This document shows, piece after piece, positions 18,482 through 26,812 of a stretch of 64,000 nt of DNA. Each line of letters opens with the position of its first letter. Positions within the stretch are counted from its first letter, which is position 1. A model generated the notes under the pieces. The model was not told where the DNA came from and ran no database searches. It saw only the letters and a program-made list of their open reading frames with translations. The DNA lies in contig CANJPG010000003.1 of NCBI GenBank assembly GCA_947476065.1, positions 1-64,000 on the forward strand, read 5' to 3'. The translations under genes and the position numbers were made by a program. The stretch is from Fidelibacterota bacterium. GTDB taxonomy: Bacteria; Pseudomonadota; Alphaproteobacteria; Rhodospirillales; Rhodospirillaceae.

Positions 18482-19269
18482 CGGCATTCCCTCCTTTCCG
18501 GGACATGTCGAAGCTGCGCATCTTGCTGTCCAACGACGACGGCATCTACGCCCACGGCCTTGCGGTGCTGGAACGCATCGCGCGCACGCTCACCGATGAT
18601 GTCTGGGTGGTCGCCCCGACCCAGGAGCGCAGCGGGGCAGGGCATTCGCTGACGATCCACGAGCCCCTGCGCCCCATCGAGAAGGGCGACCGGCGTTATG
18701 CCGTGAGCGGTACGCCGACCGATTGCGTGATGGTGGCCATCAACCACATCATGAGAGACAATCCGCCTGACCTAGTACTCTCGGGCATCAATCACGGCGC
18801 CAACCTGGGCGAGGACGTGCATTATTCCGGCACCGTCGCCGCCGCCATGGAAGGCGTGCTGCTGGGCGTGCCGGCCATCGCGTTGTCGCAGGTCTGGAGC
18901 GATGTCGACAACATTCCGTGGAACACCGCTGAACATTGGGCGCCCGACATCATCCGCAAAGTCTGCGCCGTCGGCTGGGGCAAGAATGTGTTGATGAACA
19001 TTAACTTCCCCGACTGCGCGGCCGAGGCCGTCAAAGGCGTGACGCCGGCGGCGCAAGGCAAGCACAAACTCGGCGACGATCTCATCCTGCGCCACGATCC
19101 GCGCGGGCGGCCTTACCTGTGGATCGGCACGCGCCGCGCGTCTGATCTTGTCGACGGCACTGATCTGAAAATGGTCGCCGACGGCTATGTCACCGTCACG
19201 CCGCTCAATGTCGATTTGACCCACGCGCCCACCATGGCCGCGCTGGGCCAGGTATTTCCGGCGGCATAA
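18478..19269 (+). CDS. surE: 5'/3'-nucleotidase SurE
   Basis: SurE, 263 residues, dephosphorylates nucleoside monophosphates and is linked to stress survival with Pcm. The metal site is intact: SNDDGI near residue 17, the Ser in QERSGAGHS, and the Asn in [10 protein letters not shown], followed by [12 protein letters not shown]. The ATG at 18478 overlaps the serS stop by 4 bp. An internal ATG at 18505 would give the usual short N-terminus ([10 protein letters not shown]), so the first nine residues may not be translated. Confidence 0.95.
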   Translation: MTAFPPFRDMSKLRILLSNDDGIYAHGLAVLERIARTLTDDVWVVAPTQERSGAGHSLTIHEPLRPIEKGDRRYAVSGTPTDCVMVAINHIMRDNPPDLVLSGINHGANLGEDVHYSGTVAAAMEGVLLGVPAIALSQVWSDVDNIPWNTAEHWAPDIIRKVCAVGWGKNVLMNINFPDCAAEAVKGVTPAAQGKHKLGDDLILRHDPRGRPYLWIGTRRASDLVDGTDLKMVADGYVTVTPLNVDLTHAPTMAALGQVFPAA

Positions 19270-19281
19270 GGGAACGGCACG

Positions 19282-19935
19282 GTGAGCACCGAAAGCCGAA
19301 AAATCCGCCTCGTCATGGACCTGCGTAACGCGGGCGTCACCGATACGCGCGTGCTGGCCGCCATCGAACGTATCCCGCGCGAGACCTTTGTCGAAGAAGC
19401 TTTCCTCGATCAGGCCTATGCCAACCAAGCGCTGCCCATCAACTGCGGCCAGACCATCAGCCAGCCTTTGGTCGTTGGCTTGATGACGCAGGCCTTGGAA
19501 CTGGGCGACCGCCAGAAGGTGCTCGAAGTCGGCACGGGCTCCGGCTATCAGACGGCGATCCTGTCGAAGCTGGCGCGCCGGGTTTACACCATTGAGCGTC
19601 ACCGCGACCTGATGGCCGACGCCGAGCAGCGCTTCAAAGCGCTCAAATTCCATAATATCACCACAATGGTGGGCGACGGATATAAGGGCTGGGGTGCCCA
19701 GGCGCCCTTCGACCGTATATTGGTCACCGCCGCGGCGCGTATCGTGCCGCCCGATCTGGTGGCGCAATTATCCGACGAAGGCGGCATTATGGTGCTGCCG
19801 GTTGGGGATTCATCGGGTTTGCAGCAGGAAGTTATTCGCGTGCGCAAGGACGGCAAACAATTCAAGAGCGAGCGCCTGTTTCCGGTGCGTTTTGTGCCTC
19901 TGGTGCAGGGTGTGCCGCAGGAGAGCGAGAAATGA
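19282..19935 (+). CDS. pcm: Protein-L-isoaspartate O-methyltransferase
   Basis: PCMT, 217 residues, methylates isoaspartyl residues using S-adenosylmethionine to start repair of aged proteins. The substrate-side motif NCGQTISQPLVVGLM and the SAM motif I VLEVGTGSGYQTAIL are clear, as are DRILVTAAA and MVLPVG. The start is a GTG 12 bp after surE. The stop overlaps the ATG of the following lipoprotein gene, so surE, pcm and the lipoprotein are one transcription unit. Confidence 0.96.
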   Translation: MSTESRKIRLVMDLRNAGVTDTRVLAAIERIPRETFVEEAFLDQAYANQALPINCGQTISQPLVVGLMTQALELGDRQKVLEVGTGSGYQTAILSKLARRVYTIERHRDLMADAEQRFKALKFHNITTMVGDGYKGWGAQAPFDRILVTAAARIVPPDLVAQLSDEGGIMVLPVGDSSGLQQEVIRVRKDGKQFKSERLFPVRFVPLVQGVPQESEK

Positions 19936-21044
19936 AGCCAATCTTCTCACGCCTCGGTGCCGTTGGCGTTCTCGTTTGCCTTGCGGCCTGCGCGCCGGAA
20001 TTCAATCCGCCGCCCGGCTATACCGGCGGTTTCCTGGCGGATGCCGATAAAAGCCGGACGATCACCGCACAGGCGGGCGATACGGTCTACACCATCTCGC
20101 GGCGTTACGACGTACCGAGCAAGGTGATCATCGCGCGCAACGGTCTGACCGCACCTTATACGCTGACGCCGGGCCAGACGCTGATCCTTGATCCGACGCG
20201 CACGCATACGGTCGTGCGCGGTGATACGCTGTCCCAGCTGGCCGCGACCTACGGTGTCGAGATGCGTTTGCTGGCCTCTGCCAATGACCTCACACCGCCC
20301 TATGTGATTCGTCTCGGCCAGCAGTTGTGGATTCCCGACCCGTTTACCATTGCCGCTGCGCCGTCTGGTCCCGCCATCGCTGCGGCCGAGCCGCCGCCGC
20401 CGGTGGCCGCCCCGTCGCGTGCACCGCGGAGTTCCATCAAGACCGAAACCCTGGCGCCGCCACCCGGATCGGCGCCGCAGCCCAACGTGATTCAGTCTCA
20501 GCCGCTTGCGCCGAGCACGCCGGTGGCCGAAGCGCCCCTCGCGCCGCCGTCGAATTCCGCCGAAGCCGAGCTGGCCGCCGAAGTCGCCGCTGAGCCAGCT
20601 ACAGCCGAGCCTGAGGTTGCCCTTGCCGTGCCGCCCGCGCCCATCGCCGAGCCAGCAGCCCGCGCGTCATCGCGCTTCTCGTGGCCCTTGCGCGGCAAGC
20701 TCGTCGGCAGTTTCGGCGCGGCGGGCAAGGGGCTTCACAACGACGGCATTAACATCGCCGCGCCAGCAGGAACTCAAGTGCGCGCCGCCGACAACGGCGT
20801 CGTGGCCTATGCGGGCAACGAACTCAAAGGCTTCGGCAATCTTCTGCTGATCAAACACGCCGACGGCTGGACGACCGCCTACGCTCATAACGACAAGCTG
20901 CTGGTTAAACGCGGCGACCAGGTCAAGCAGGGTCAGGTGATTGCTTCGGTTGGGCGCACCGGCAACGTCGACTCACCGCAGCTACACTTCGAGGTCCGCA
21001 AAGGCACACAGGCCATGGACCCGATGGAATTCCTGGCGAAATGA
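19932..21044 (+). CDS. LysM/M23 lipoprotein (NlpD/DipM-like, probably non-catalytic)
   Basis: A 370-residue lipoprotein with a lipobox (CLAAC) near residue 20, two LysM modules (about 38-85 and 88-137) that bind peptidoglycan, an Ala/Pro linker, and a C-terminal LytM/M23 domain (about 255-368). In the first zinc motif the usual HxGxD reads HNDGINIA, with Asn where the metal-binding Asp is expected, while later AYAHN and LHFEVR are present. This matches NlpD/DipM-type factors that activate amidases and do not cut glycan cross-links themselves. Its place after surE-pcm is the classic nlpD context. Confidence 0.88.
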   Translation: MKPIFSRLGAVGVLVCLAACAPEFNPPPGYTGGFLADADKSRTITAQAGDTVYTISRRYDVPSKVIIARNGLTAPYTLTPGQTLILDPTRTHTVVRGDTLSQLAATYGVEMRLLASANDLTPPYVIRLGQQLWIPDPFTIAAAPSGPAIAAAEPPPPVAAPSRAPRSSIKTETLAPPPGSAPQPNVIQSQPLAPSTPVAEAPLAPPSNSAEAELAAEVAAEPATAEPEVALAVPPAPIAEPAARASSRFSWPLRGKLVGSFGAAGKGLHNDGINIAAPAGTQVRAADNGVVAYAGNELKGFGNLLLIKHADGWTTAYAHNDKLLVKRGDQVKQGQVIASVGRTGNVDSPQLHFEVRKGTQAMDPMEFLAK

Positions 21045-21121
21045 CGCGGTCAGAGCGAATCCAATCTGCTCCTATGGTCCGAAGATTAGGCCGCGCGCAC
21101 CTGCTCTAAGAAAGTGTTCGC

Positions 21122-22774
21122 CTATATTGAGAGTGTCTCGCCGTTTTTGTCAAGCTCATCGGCGGCGGTGAGCACCTCATTGGCTGCGGCGGTCGACGAG
21201 CGCGCGACTGCAGAGACGGTGCCGACGTTGTCCGTCACTTGCGCTGTGCCCTGGGCGGCCTGCGCTACGCTGCGTGCTATCTCACCCGTGGCGGCGTTTT
21301 GTTCCTCCACCGCGGCCGCAATGTTCGTCGAAATCTCACTGACCTGATCGACTGTTTGCGATATCGACAGGATGGTTTCAGCCGACTGCCGGGAAGCGCG
21401 CTGAATTTCCTCGATTTGCGCCTTGATGTCGTCAGTCGCTTTTGCAGTTTGTGCGGCAAGGGTTTTGACTTCGCCGGCGACAACGGCAAAACCTTTGCCG
21501 GCTTCGCCTGCGCGAGCGGCCTCGATGGTTGCATTCAGTGCGAGCAGATTGGTTTGTCCGGCGATATCATTAATCAAATTGACGACGGTGCCGATCTTCG
21601 CGGCGGCGGCTTCCAGTCCGCGAACGGCCCGCGCTGCGGCTCCGGCTTCGGACACGGCCTTTCCGATGATCTCCTTGGAATCCGTGACACGATGATTGAT
21701 TTCGTGGAATGATGCCGAGAGTTCTTCGGTTGCTGCCGCCACGGTCTGAACGTTTTGCGTCGTCAGTTCGGCCGCCGATGCAACCGAGTTCGCCTGCTGT
21801 TGGGTTTCTTCGGATGATTCCGCCATCGCTTGGGCGCTCACCTTCATCGCTTTCGCCGCAGCGGCGACATTTCTGACCAGTTGGCCCACGTTGCTCTCAA
21901 AGTCATCGGCCATGCCGAGGATGGCGTTTTTTCGTTCGGTATCGGCCTCACGTTTGATCTTTTCCTGTTCAATGCCCATGGTGATGATCTTTTGGCTGTT
22001 CTGCCTGAAGACATCGAGTGCGGCTGCCATTTCACCGATTTCATCCCGTCGGTGGGCGCCGGGAATTTGAACGCGCAGATCGCCCGCGGACAACTGTTCC
22101 ATGGCCGTGCTTACGTGGGAAAGCGGGCGAACGAGGCCTGCGATGGCACCCACGGCGATGGCCCCTATCAATGCCAGCATCAAGGCCGACACGCTCCAAA
22201 TCACAGTCGTCAAAGTTCCGTTGTGACTTGCCGCGTACAGTTCCGTCTCCTTGGTAACCTTATCCGCGCGGCTCACCATCTGATCAACGACGGCGCGATG
22301 CTTTTCATACGCGGTCACGAGCTTTCCGTAGGCCACTTCAGCCTGTTTGAGATCGTTGCGAGCGAGTGCGGGAAGGAATTCCTTTTCCACCTCCGCGAAA
22401 AACTGCTGCGCAAAGACATCGGAATCGCTAACGAGTTGCCTTTTTAAACCGGCATCAATGTCCTGTGCGCTCCAGTAGTCGTGGCGGTCCTGATAATCCT
22501 TATGCAGCTGCGCCAGCCGTTCGCGGTGTTTGTCGAGGTTTTCCGGATGTGATAGCGCCAGCGTGCTTTCAAGGTATGCCTCGATGATGTAGGCCGGCGG
22601 CGGGAGAATATCTGCGGTAAGATCCTTCATCGCGACGATGCGCTCATACACCGGGCCTCCCACCTGCAGCTCCTGCAGGGCGTACATCGACGTTCCGGCA
22701 GATGCGAGGTAGCCCGCGATGACAACGAAGTTAAGCGCCACGGCCATGGTTGAAATCTTGAGATTGCCGAACAT
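21122..22774 (-). CDS. Methyl-accepting chemotaxis protein
   Basis: A 550-residue chemoreceptor. An N-terminal membrane helix (about 10-30), a periplasmic four-helix-type sensor of about 150 residues, a second membrane helix (about 190-212), a HAMP domain, and a cytoplasmic signalling hairpin with the conserved tip [19 protein letters not shown] are visible. The tip should dock CheA/CheW. No che genes are in the window, so it feeds a remote pathway. The sensor domain gives no clue to the ligand. It is transcribed towards the LysM/M23 gene. Confidence 0.93.
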   Translation of the reverse strand: MFGNLKISTMAVALNFVVIAGYLASAGTSMYALQELQVGGPVYERIVAMKDLTADILPPPAYIIEAYLESTLALSHPENLDKHRERLAQLHKDYQDRHDYWSAQDIDAGLKRQLVSDSDVFAQQFFAEVEKEFLPALARNDLKQAEVAYGKLVTAYEKHRAVVDQMVSRADKVTKETELYAASHNGTLTTVIWSVSALMLALIGAIAVGAIAGLVRPLSHVSTAMEQLSAGDLRVQIPGAHRRDEIGEMAAALDVFRQNSQKIITMGIEQEKIKREADTERKNAILGMADDFESNVGQLVRNVAAAAKAMKVSAQAMAESSEETQQQANSVASAAELTTQNVQTVAAATEELSASFHEINHRVTDSKEIIGKAVSEAGAAARAVRGLEAAAAKIGTVVNLINDIAGQTNLLALNATIEAARAGEAGKGFAVVAGEVKTLAAQTAKATDDIKAQIEEIQRASRQSAETILSISQTVDQVSEISTNIAAAVEEQNAATGEIARSVAQAAQGTAQVTDNVGTVSAVARSSTAAANEVLTAADELDKNGETLSI

Positions 22775-23017
22775 TAGCGTGCTTGTGCTCCCGCGTTATT
22801 GAAGTTCTGAGCAATATTGGGGGCGGAAAGCTTCCTTGGACCAGCTGCAAAAGGGGTGGGTGAACTATCTTTTGGTATAGGTCTGGCGGGGCTCCGCCAT
22901 AGCCAAATGGGATGCCTCAAACCTTGGCTAGCGCTGCGGGGCGAGCAACGGCGCTATAGCCTGATCCCGCAGCGAGAAACTGCAGGTCAAATGCTTGTTC
23001 GGGCAGGGTGGGTAAGC

Positions 23018-23043
23018 GCCGGGCGCAGATTAGTGCGCCCGGC
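23018..23043 (-). terminator. Strong 10-bp hairpin after the cytochrome-porin gene
   Basis: A perfect 10-bp stem (GCCGGGCGCA at 23018-23027 and TGCGCCCGGC at 23034-23043) with a 6-base loop lies 10 bp past the final stop of the minus-strand cytochrome-porin gene. It lacks a long T-tract on that strand, so it is a probable terminator or mRNA-end stabiliser and not a textbook intrinsic terminator. The rest of the ~280-bp gap to the chemoreceptor gene shows nothing else clear. Confidence 0.55.
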
Positions 23044-23053
23044 AATACCGCCT

Positions 23054-24424
23054 TTAGAACGCCAGCCAGGCAAACAGGAACAGCGTATTGTTGTCCGAGG
23101 CATTGCGTCCGGAGCCGTCGTAATTCAGCTTGGCGCCGTTGAACTTCGTGTAGCCAGTGTATTGCAGCCCTAGCCGCAGGTTGGCCCATGGGGCCAGCCA
23201 GGAGTCTGCCTTGCCGAAGGGCGTATAGGTGGCTTCGACAATGTATCCTGAGCTGTTCGGCCGCTGAGTCCTGCTGCCGCTAATGGGATCGGCCGCGAAG
23301 GTAACGGTGTCCACGCTGCCCCACGAGGTGAAGTAGCCGCCGGTCAGGCCATAGGTGCTGTCGAAGTAGTAGGCCACGTTCGATTTGAACGTATTGAGCT
23401 TATTCGACGTATTGTTGGACAGACCCAGGGCTTCGCTTGCCGTCAGATGCTGGGATTCGCGGATGAACGTTCCGTTTGCGGTGATCGTCGAGCGCTCATC
23501 AATATCAAACTAATAGGAAAGATCGGCGCCGAGGTCCCGCAGATGATCGGTGCCCTCACTTTTGTCGCGGCCGGGATAGACGTGGGCGTCGAGACCGAAG
23601 ACACCAAGGGCGAAGTATTGGCTGCCGACTGTCTGCTGCAGCGAGGCGCGTGCGTAAGGTGCGGCGCCGTGAATCCGACTTTCATCGCTGGGGTTGATGC
23701 CTAACGTCGACTGGGCGGGCCGAGGCTGGGTGGCGTAGGCGCCGCCTTCGAGATAGAGAAAGTCGTCCCACATGCTGTATGCGGTCAGGCCGACGACCTG
23801 CTGTGCCAGGCCGCCGTCGATCAGCGTCGAAGCGCCAGGTGTCGGCGCAAACCCGGAGCTTTTGAAAGGATGACTCCAGGCCGGAGTCGTATTCCAAAGG
23901 TCTTGAACCGTGGGGTTGTTGTTCAGCGACACGCCATAGACGAGCGACTTTCCGCCGATCGAGCCCTGATCAGCGTATCGGATGTCGACGTTGTCGAGCC
24001 CAAACTTGCGCTCTATGCCGTCATAGGTGGCCTGAATGAAGGCCCCCAGCTTTGGCAGGATACGTCCGGCAAAGAAGACGCTGGTCTCGTCCACCGCCGC
24101 ATTGTTGTTGTCGCCGAAGTGCGTTGCCGCGCCGCCCGCCTGGTCCTTCTTGGTATTGGTGAACGAGCTGATGATCATGCCGGCCAGCGGCAGCGTATCC
24201 TGTTTGGGATCGCCCCAGACGTATCCATTGAGTTTGAATTGCCGCCCGAACTCCGTCAGGCGTGGGCCAAATCCGCCGACGTGACACGCCGTGCAGGGAC
24301 TGCCGGTTTGCTGGGCGTAGCTAGGAAGTGCGGCGGCTGGAGTGCTTGTCATGAGGTTCAAGGCGAGTATGACAGCGACAGTCAACGAGGCGAGCGCGCC
24401 TCGACTTAAGTGATGTACGAACAT
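23054..24424 (-). pseudogene. Cyc2-like fused monohaem cytochrome-porin, interrupted by an in-frame amber codon
   Basis: The frame is open for 457 codons except for one TAG at 23510-23512, so conventional gene calls see a 304-residue upstream piece and a ~107-residue downstream piece. The N-terminus has a signal peptide, then SYAQQTGSPCTACHVGGFGP and LTEFGRQFKLNGY: one CxxCH haem site in the setting typical of Cyc2-type fused cytochrome-porins. The rest has alternating, aromatic-rich strands and ends in Phe (LFLFAWLAF), as outer-membrane beta-barrels do. Cyc2 relatives move electrons across the outer membrane, in some species from Fe(II). The amber sits at LSY*FDIDERS and a single base change from CAG would restore it. 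Nonsense mutation, suppression or sequencing error are all possible. Confidence 0.72.
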
Positions 24425-24592
24425 AGAGCCCCTTTAGAAAATACGCGCGACGACCTTGTCAGCTATCGTCGATGCGTGTGGTAAGACGCGCGCGCTTACT
24501 AGCACGCGTGTGGACGACCAAATTGGTCTGCATCAATTGTTCGTGTGTTCTGACAGTCACGTAATCGAGCGGCCGCGTTTATGAGCGGCGTG

Positions 24593-24656
24593 TGATAATG
24601 CGCTGAGCTGCCAATGATAACGACGCGCTCGCCGCACACCTTTGATTATCATTCGC
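24593..24656. promoter_or_regulatory. Cluster of ATGATAA motifs with one Fur-box-like site
   Basis: The 306-bp gap between the cytochrome-porin gene and the response regulator contains TGATAATG (24593-24600), AATGATAA (24613-24620) and, on the minus strand, AATGATAATC (24644-24653). The last, extended over 24638-24656, matches about 12 of 19 positions of the classical Fur box, including an unbroken 11-base core. It lies 170-230 bp upstream of the minus-strand cytochrome-porin start. Iron control is inference only. The rest of the gap is unremarkable. Confidence 0.3.
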
Positions 24657-24717
24657 AGACGATGCGAGGTTCGCGCGCGGCAATGCCGACTAGACTCGGC
24701 AGATTTGTACCTCGGAG

Positions 24718-24742
24718 AAAAAACGAGCCCTTAGGCTTTTTT
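24718..24742 (-). terminator. Intrinsic terminator overlapping the stop of the response regulator
   Basis: On the minus strand an A-run, AGCC, a 4-base loop, GGCT and a run of six T form a compact terminator spanning the response-regulator stop codon. The A-run can pair with the T-run and lengthen the stem. It should end transcription before the cytochrome-porin promoter region. Confidence 0.6.
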
Positions 24743-25150
24743 GGCCTCATCGATGCGACCTGCGGTCAGGCGCTTCACATGCAGCAGCAGGTCGTCGTAG
24801 GAATAGGGCTTGGGCAGGAACGTGCCGCCGTCGGCGAGAAAGCCGGGCAGGTCGGCGACGTCGACAAAACCCGACGTGACGATGACGGCGACCTCGGGAC
24901 AAGTCTTGCGGATCCACGCGGCCAGGCCGAAGCCGTTCATCTCGCCCGGCATGCTGACATCGGTGAGCATGATGTCGAATTGCTCGCCGGCGGCGACCAA
25001 CGCCTGAACTTCGCGGGCATTGGCGGCCTCGAGAATGCGAAAGGAAAACTCGCGCAGAAACTCTGCCGCGGACAGGCGGATCATAATTTCGTCTTCGACG
25101 ATCAGGACAGTCGCAGTTTCCTTAGGTGGTGCGGTTGTCACTTCGCTCAC
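24731..25150 (-). CDS. Single-domain response regulator (CheY-like receiver)
   Basis: A 139-residue stand-alone receiver domain. The acidic pair is in VEDE (residues 18-21), the phosphoacceptor Asp is D64 in LTDVSMPG, the switch Thr/Ser lies in VTSGFVD, and the conserved Lys is K113 in LPKPYSYDD. There is no output domain, so it acts by protein contact. The KPYSYDDL ending resembles FixJ/PAS-kinase-associated receivers. No histidine kinase is adjacent. The neighbouring chemoreceptor and cytochrome-porin are possible but unproven partners. Confidence 0.9.
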   Translation of the reverse strand: MSEVTTAPPKETATVLIVEDEIMIRLSAAEFLREFSFRILEAANAREVQALVAAGEQFDIMLTDVSMPGEMNGFGLAAWIRKTCPEVAVIVTSGFVDVADLPGFLADGGTFLPKPYSYDDLLLHVKRLTAGRIDEAKKA

Positions 25151-25448
25151 GCGGTGTTATCGCATTTGGGTGCTATCGCATACGACTGGAGACCCCGCGT
25201 GGCAGGGTTTCGTTCGTCGTTCAGAAAAAATAAGCTCGTCCCTCCAGCGGCGCAAGCCGCGGTAAATACCTGTTCGCCTTTTAGCCAAGCTTCTGGGCCT
25301 ATCTTCCACGGTGAGTAAGGTTTAAGACCCCTCTACCCGCTCATTCCGAGCGCGCAGCACGACCACACGTAATCTCGCGTTGATATCACTCTGGACGGGA
25401 TGAGCGATCATCCCGCAACCATGCGTGTCGTCTCACCAGGAGTTGACG
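25151..25448. other. Intergenic region with a 7-bp perfect hairpin before a small basic protein gene
   Basis: These ~300 bases hold no convincing gene. The only structure I see is GGGATGA (25397-25403), loop GCGA, TCATCCC (25408-25414), lying 35 bp upstream of the small-protein start, where it would fall in the 5' leader. It has no T-run and could be a leader structure or an operator. The region must contain divergent promoters for the response regulator and the small protein. Confidence 0.4.
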
Positions 25449-25619
25449 ATGGCCAAAAATCAAGAAGCCCACAAGACCGGCGGCGGCATCGGCGGCGCGA
25501 AAAAGCGCGAGGGTAGCGCGGCCAAAAAGGCGCGGCGTACGTCCAACTTGGCCGCGCGCGCCGATGATAACCGCAGCCGTCAGAAGGGCAGCCATAGCGC
25601 GCCCAAAGCCAAGAAGTAA
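25449..25619 (+). CDS. Small, highly basic unrecognised protein
   Basis: A 56-residue protein rich in Lys, Arg, Gly, Ala and Ser with no hydrophobic stretch (starts MAKNQEAHKTGGGIGGAKKR, ends KAKK). The ATG is supported by AGGAG about 7 bp upstream; an earlier in-frame ATG adds eight residues without a good site. The composition suggests a disordered, nucleic-acid-binding or stress-accumulated protein. I do not recognise a family. It is followed by a stress-type promoter and a DUF1236 gene on the same strand. Confidence 0.6.
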   Translation: MAKNQEAHKTGGGIGGAKKREGSAAKKARRTSNLAARADDNRSRQKGSHSAPKAKK

Positions 25620-25710
25620 GCGACGCTAACTGCGCCCACGAATATTTGCTCATTACCGCGATAACTGGCGGCGGCGTATTCGTGCGCCGGCTGCAATCAA
25701 GCACGGCACA

Positions 25711-25735
25711 GGAACAAAGCCTTTCATCATTCGTT
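25711..25735 (+). promoter_or_regulatory. Sigma-EcfG-type (general stress response) promoter
   Basis: GGAAC (25711-25715), 16 bases, then CGTT (25732-25735) is an exact match to the alphaproteobacterial EcfG consensus (GGAAC-N16/17-CGTT). It lies about 48 bp upstream of the DUF1236 gene on the same strand, where the transcript would begin near 25743. This suggests control by the PhyR-NepR-EcfG pathway, whose genes are not in this window. Confidence 0.6.
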
Positions 25736-25782
25736 TTTCGACAGTGCGCTCAATCCGCACTAACAATGAACAAGAGGCCACT

Positions 25783-26112
25783 ATGAAAAAGTCACTGATC
25801 TCGGCGATGATTGCGGCCGCGCTGCTGTCCAGCGGGGCTGTTTTCGCAGCTGCCGTCACCACGACAACGACGACGTGGACCGATGAACAAAGCAACATCA
25901 TCCGCGAACACTCGACCATCAAGCACTACAGCTCTGTTACGGACCCAAAGCTGGAGACCCGCATCGGCGTGGAGCTGCCGCAGACCGTGACGCTGTACGA
26001 TCTGCCCGAGACCATCAAAATCCAGGAACCCGGGCGCTACAGCTACGTCATCATCAACGACCATCCGGTCGTGGTCGAACGCAGCACGCGCCGTGTCATT
26101 CACAGCTGGTAA
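25783..26112 (+). CDS. Secreted DUF1236-family protein
   Basis: A 109-residue protein with a signal peptide (about 1-23, ending VFAAA), a Thr-rich stretch, and a DUF1236-like module: a GVELPQTVTLYDLPETI segment followed by YSYVIINDHPVVVERSTRRV. DUF1236 proteins are small periplasmic or envelope proteins of Alphaproteobacteria with unknown function. The ATG at 25783 is chosen because the signal peptide begins there. The EcfG-like promoter upstream points to stress induction, and a hairpin terminator follows. Confidence 0.82.
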   Translation: MKKSLISAMIAAALLSSGAVFAAAVTTTTTTWTDEQSNIIREHSTIKHYSSVTDPKLETRIGVELPQTVTLYDLPETIKIQEPGRYSYVIINDHPVVVERSTRRVIHSW

Positions 26113-26132
26113 TTCGACGCGCATAACGAAGC

Positions 26133-26158
26133 AGTGGCGGGGCGCGAGCTCCGCCACT
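26133..26158 (+). terminator. Hairpin terminator after the DUF1236 gene
   Basis: Arms AGTGGCGG (26133-26140) and CCGCCACT (26151-26158) enclose a GC-rich loop 20 bp past the DUF1236 stop, followed by a short T-run. It is positioned to end that transcript. Confidence 0.6.
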
Positions 26159-26375
26159 TTGCTGACTGCCGATGGCGCAGAACGACAGACAGCCGTGCCA
26201 GGCGTTGCGTGATCTGTTCGCCGAACCCTCGGCGTCGTTAATGTCCGTACAACTTTTGACTTTACTTTTTGGCCAAGGCGCGTATTTTGCGCGCCATGTC
26301 AAAATACATGTGCCAGCTACCGATCTATGGTTCGACGCCCCCGGAGGGCGCCTGAAGGTTCGCGCGCACGCGTAG

Positions 26376-26807
26376 ATGATCCTGTTTTCAGGCCCCGCCG
26401 GTTTCCGACGGGGCCTGTTTCTTTTTGCGCCCCGTCGTCGGCTTTTTTATGGAGACGACGATGCGACCCTTCATTCCCAGAAACGCCGCGGCCCTCGGGA
26501 GGGGGCTTGCTGCCTGCCGGCGGCTTTTGTTCTGCTGACCGCCTGCGATGCCGGCGGCGCAGACTCACCGCAGGCTTGCCGCGATCATGTCAGTACACTC
26601 GCGGTGACTCGCGCTGCATACCGGCTCAATGTGCTGAGAGGCGCGGCCTTGCGCGTCGAGACGGGCGAGCGCGAGATCGTCACGAAAGTTGGACGCTTCA
26701 GCGGCGACGACGTCGGAGACGCGCTGGCGAGGGCGGGCGAAGACCTGCGTGTGGCGCAGGAGGACTTGGACGCGAAGCTGCGGGCTTGCGAGGGCAGGGC
26801 GCGATGA
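26376..26807 (+). CDS. Possible small lipoprotein; start unclear, frameshift suspected
   Basis: The frame is open over 143 codons, but the first third overlaps a strong terminator and looks non-coding. From about 26508 the frame reads like a lipoprotein signal (CCLPAAFVLLTACDAGG) followed by a polar helical region (VETGEREIVTKVGRFSGDD, then a Leu/Asp/Ala-rich helix) to a TGA. A natural start, ATG at 26461 with GGAG just upstream, is in another frame and reaches the same signal sequence only if one base is gained or lost in the G-run at 26498-26505. I do not recognise the family. Confidence 0.42.
   Translation: MILFSGPAGFRRGLFLFAPRRRLFYGDDDATLHSQKRRGPREGACCLPAAFVLLTACDAGGADSPQACRDHVSTLAVTRAAYRLNVLRGAALRVETGEREIVTKVGRFSGDDVGDALARAGEDLRVAQEDLDAKLRACEGRAR
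26389..26425 (+). terminator. Strong intrinsic terminator
   Basis: A 13-bp stem with one mismatch (CAGGCCCCGCCGG at 26389-26401, loop TTT, CCGACGGGGCCTG at 26405-26417) is followed by TTTCTTTTT. It is one of the most classical terminators in the window, yet no convincing protein gene lies just upstream: 26159-26388 contains only weak frames. The transcript it ends may be a small RNA or a leader. Promoter-like TTTACT and TATTTT, spaced 16 bases, occur near 26260-26290. Confidence 0.65.
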
Positions 26808-26812
26808 GTGCC

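Noticed and set aside
24614-25318. 234-codon plus-strand frame across the response regulator
   Set aside because: It runs antisense to an intact receiver domain and through its regulatory region, and its translation looks non-coding.
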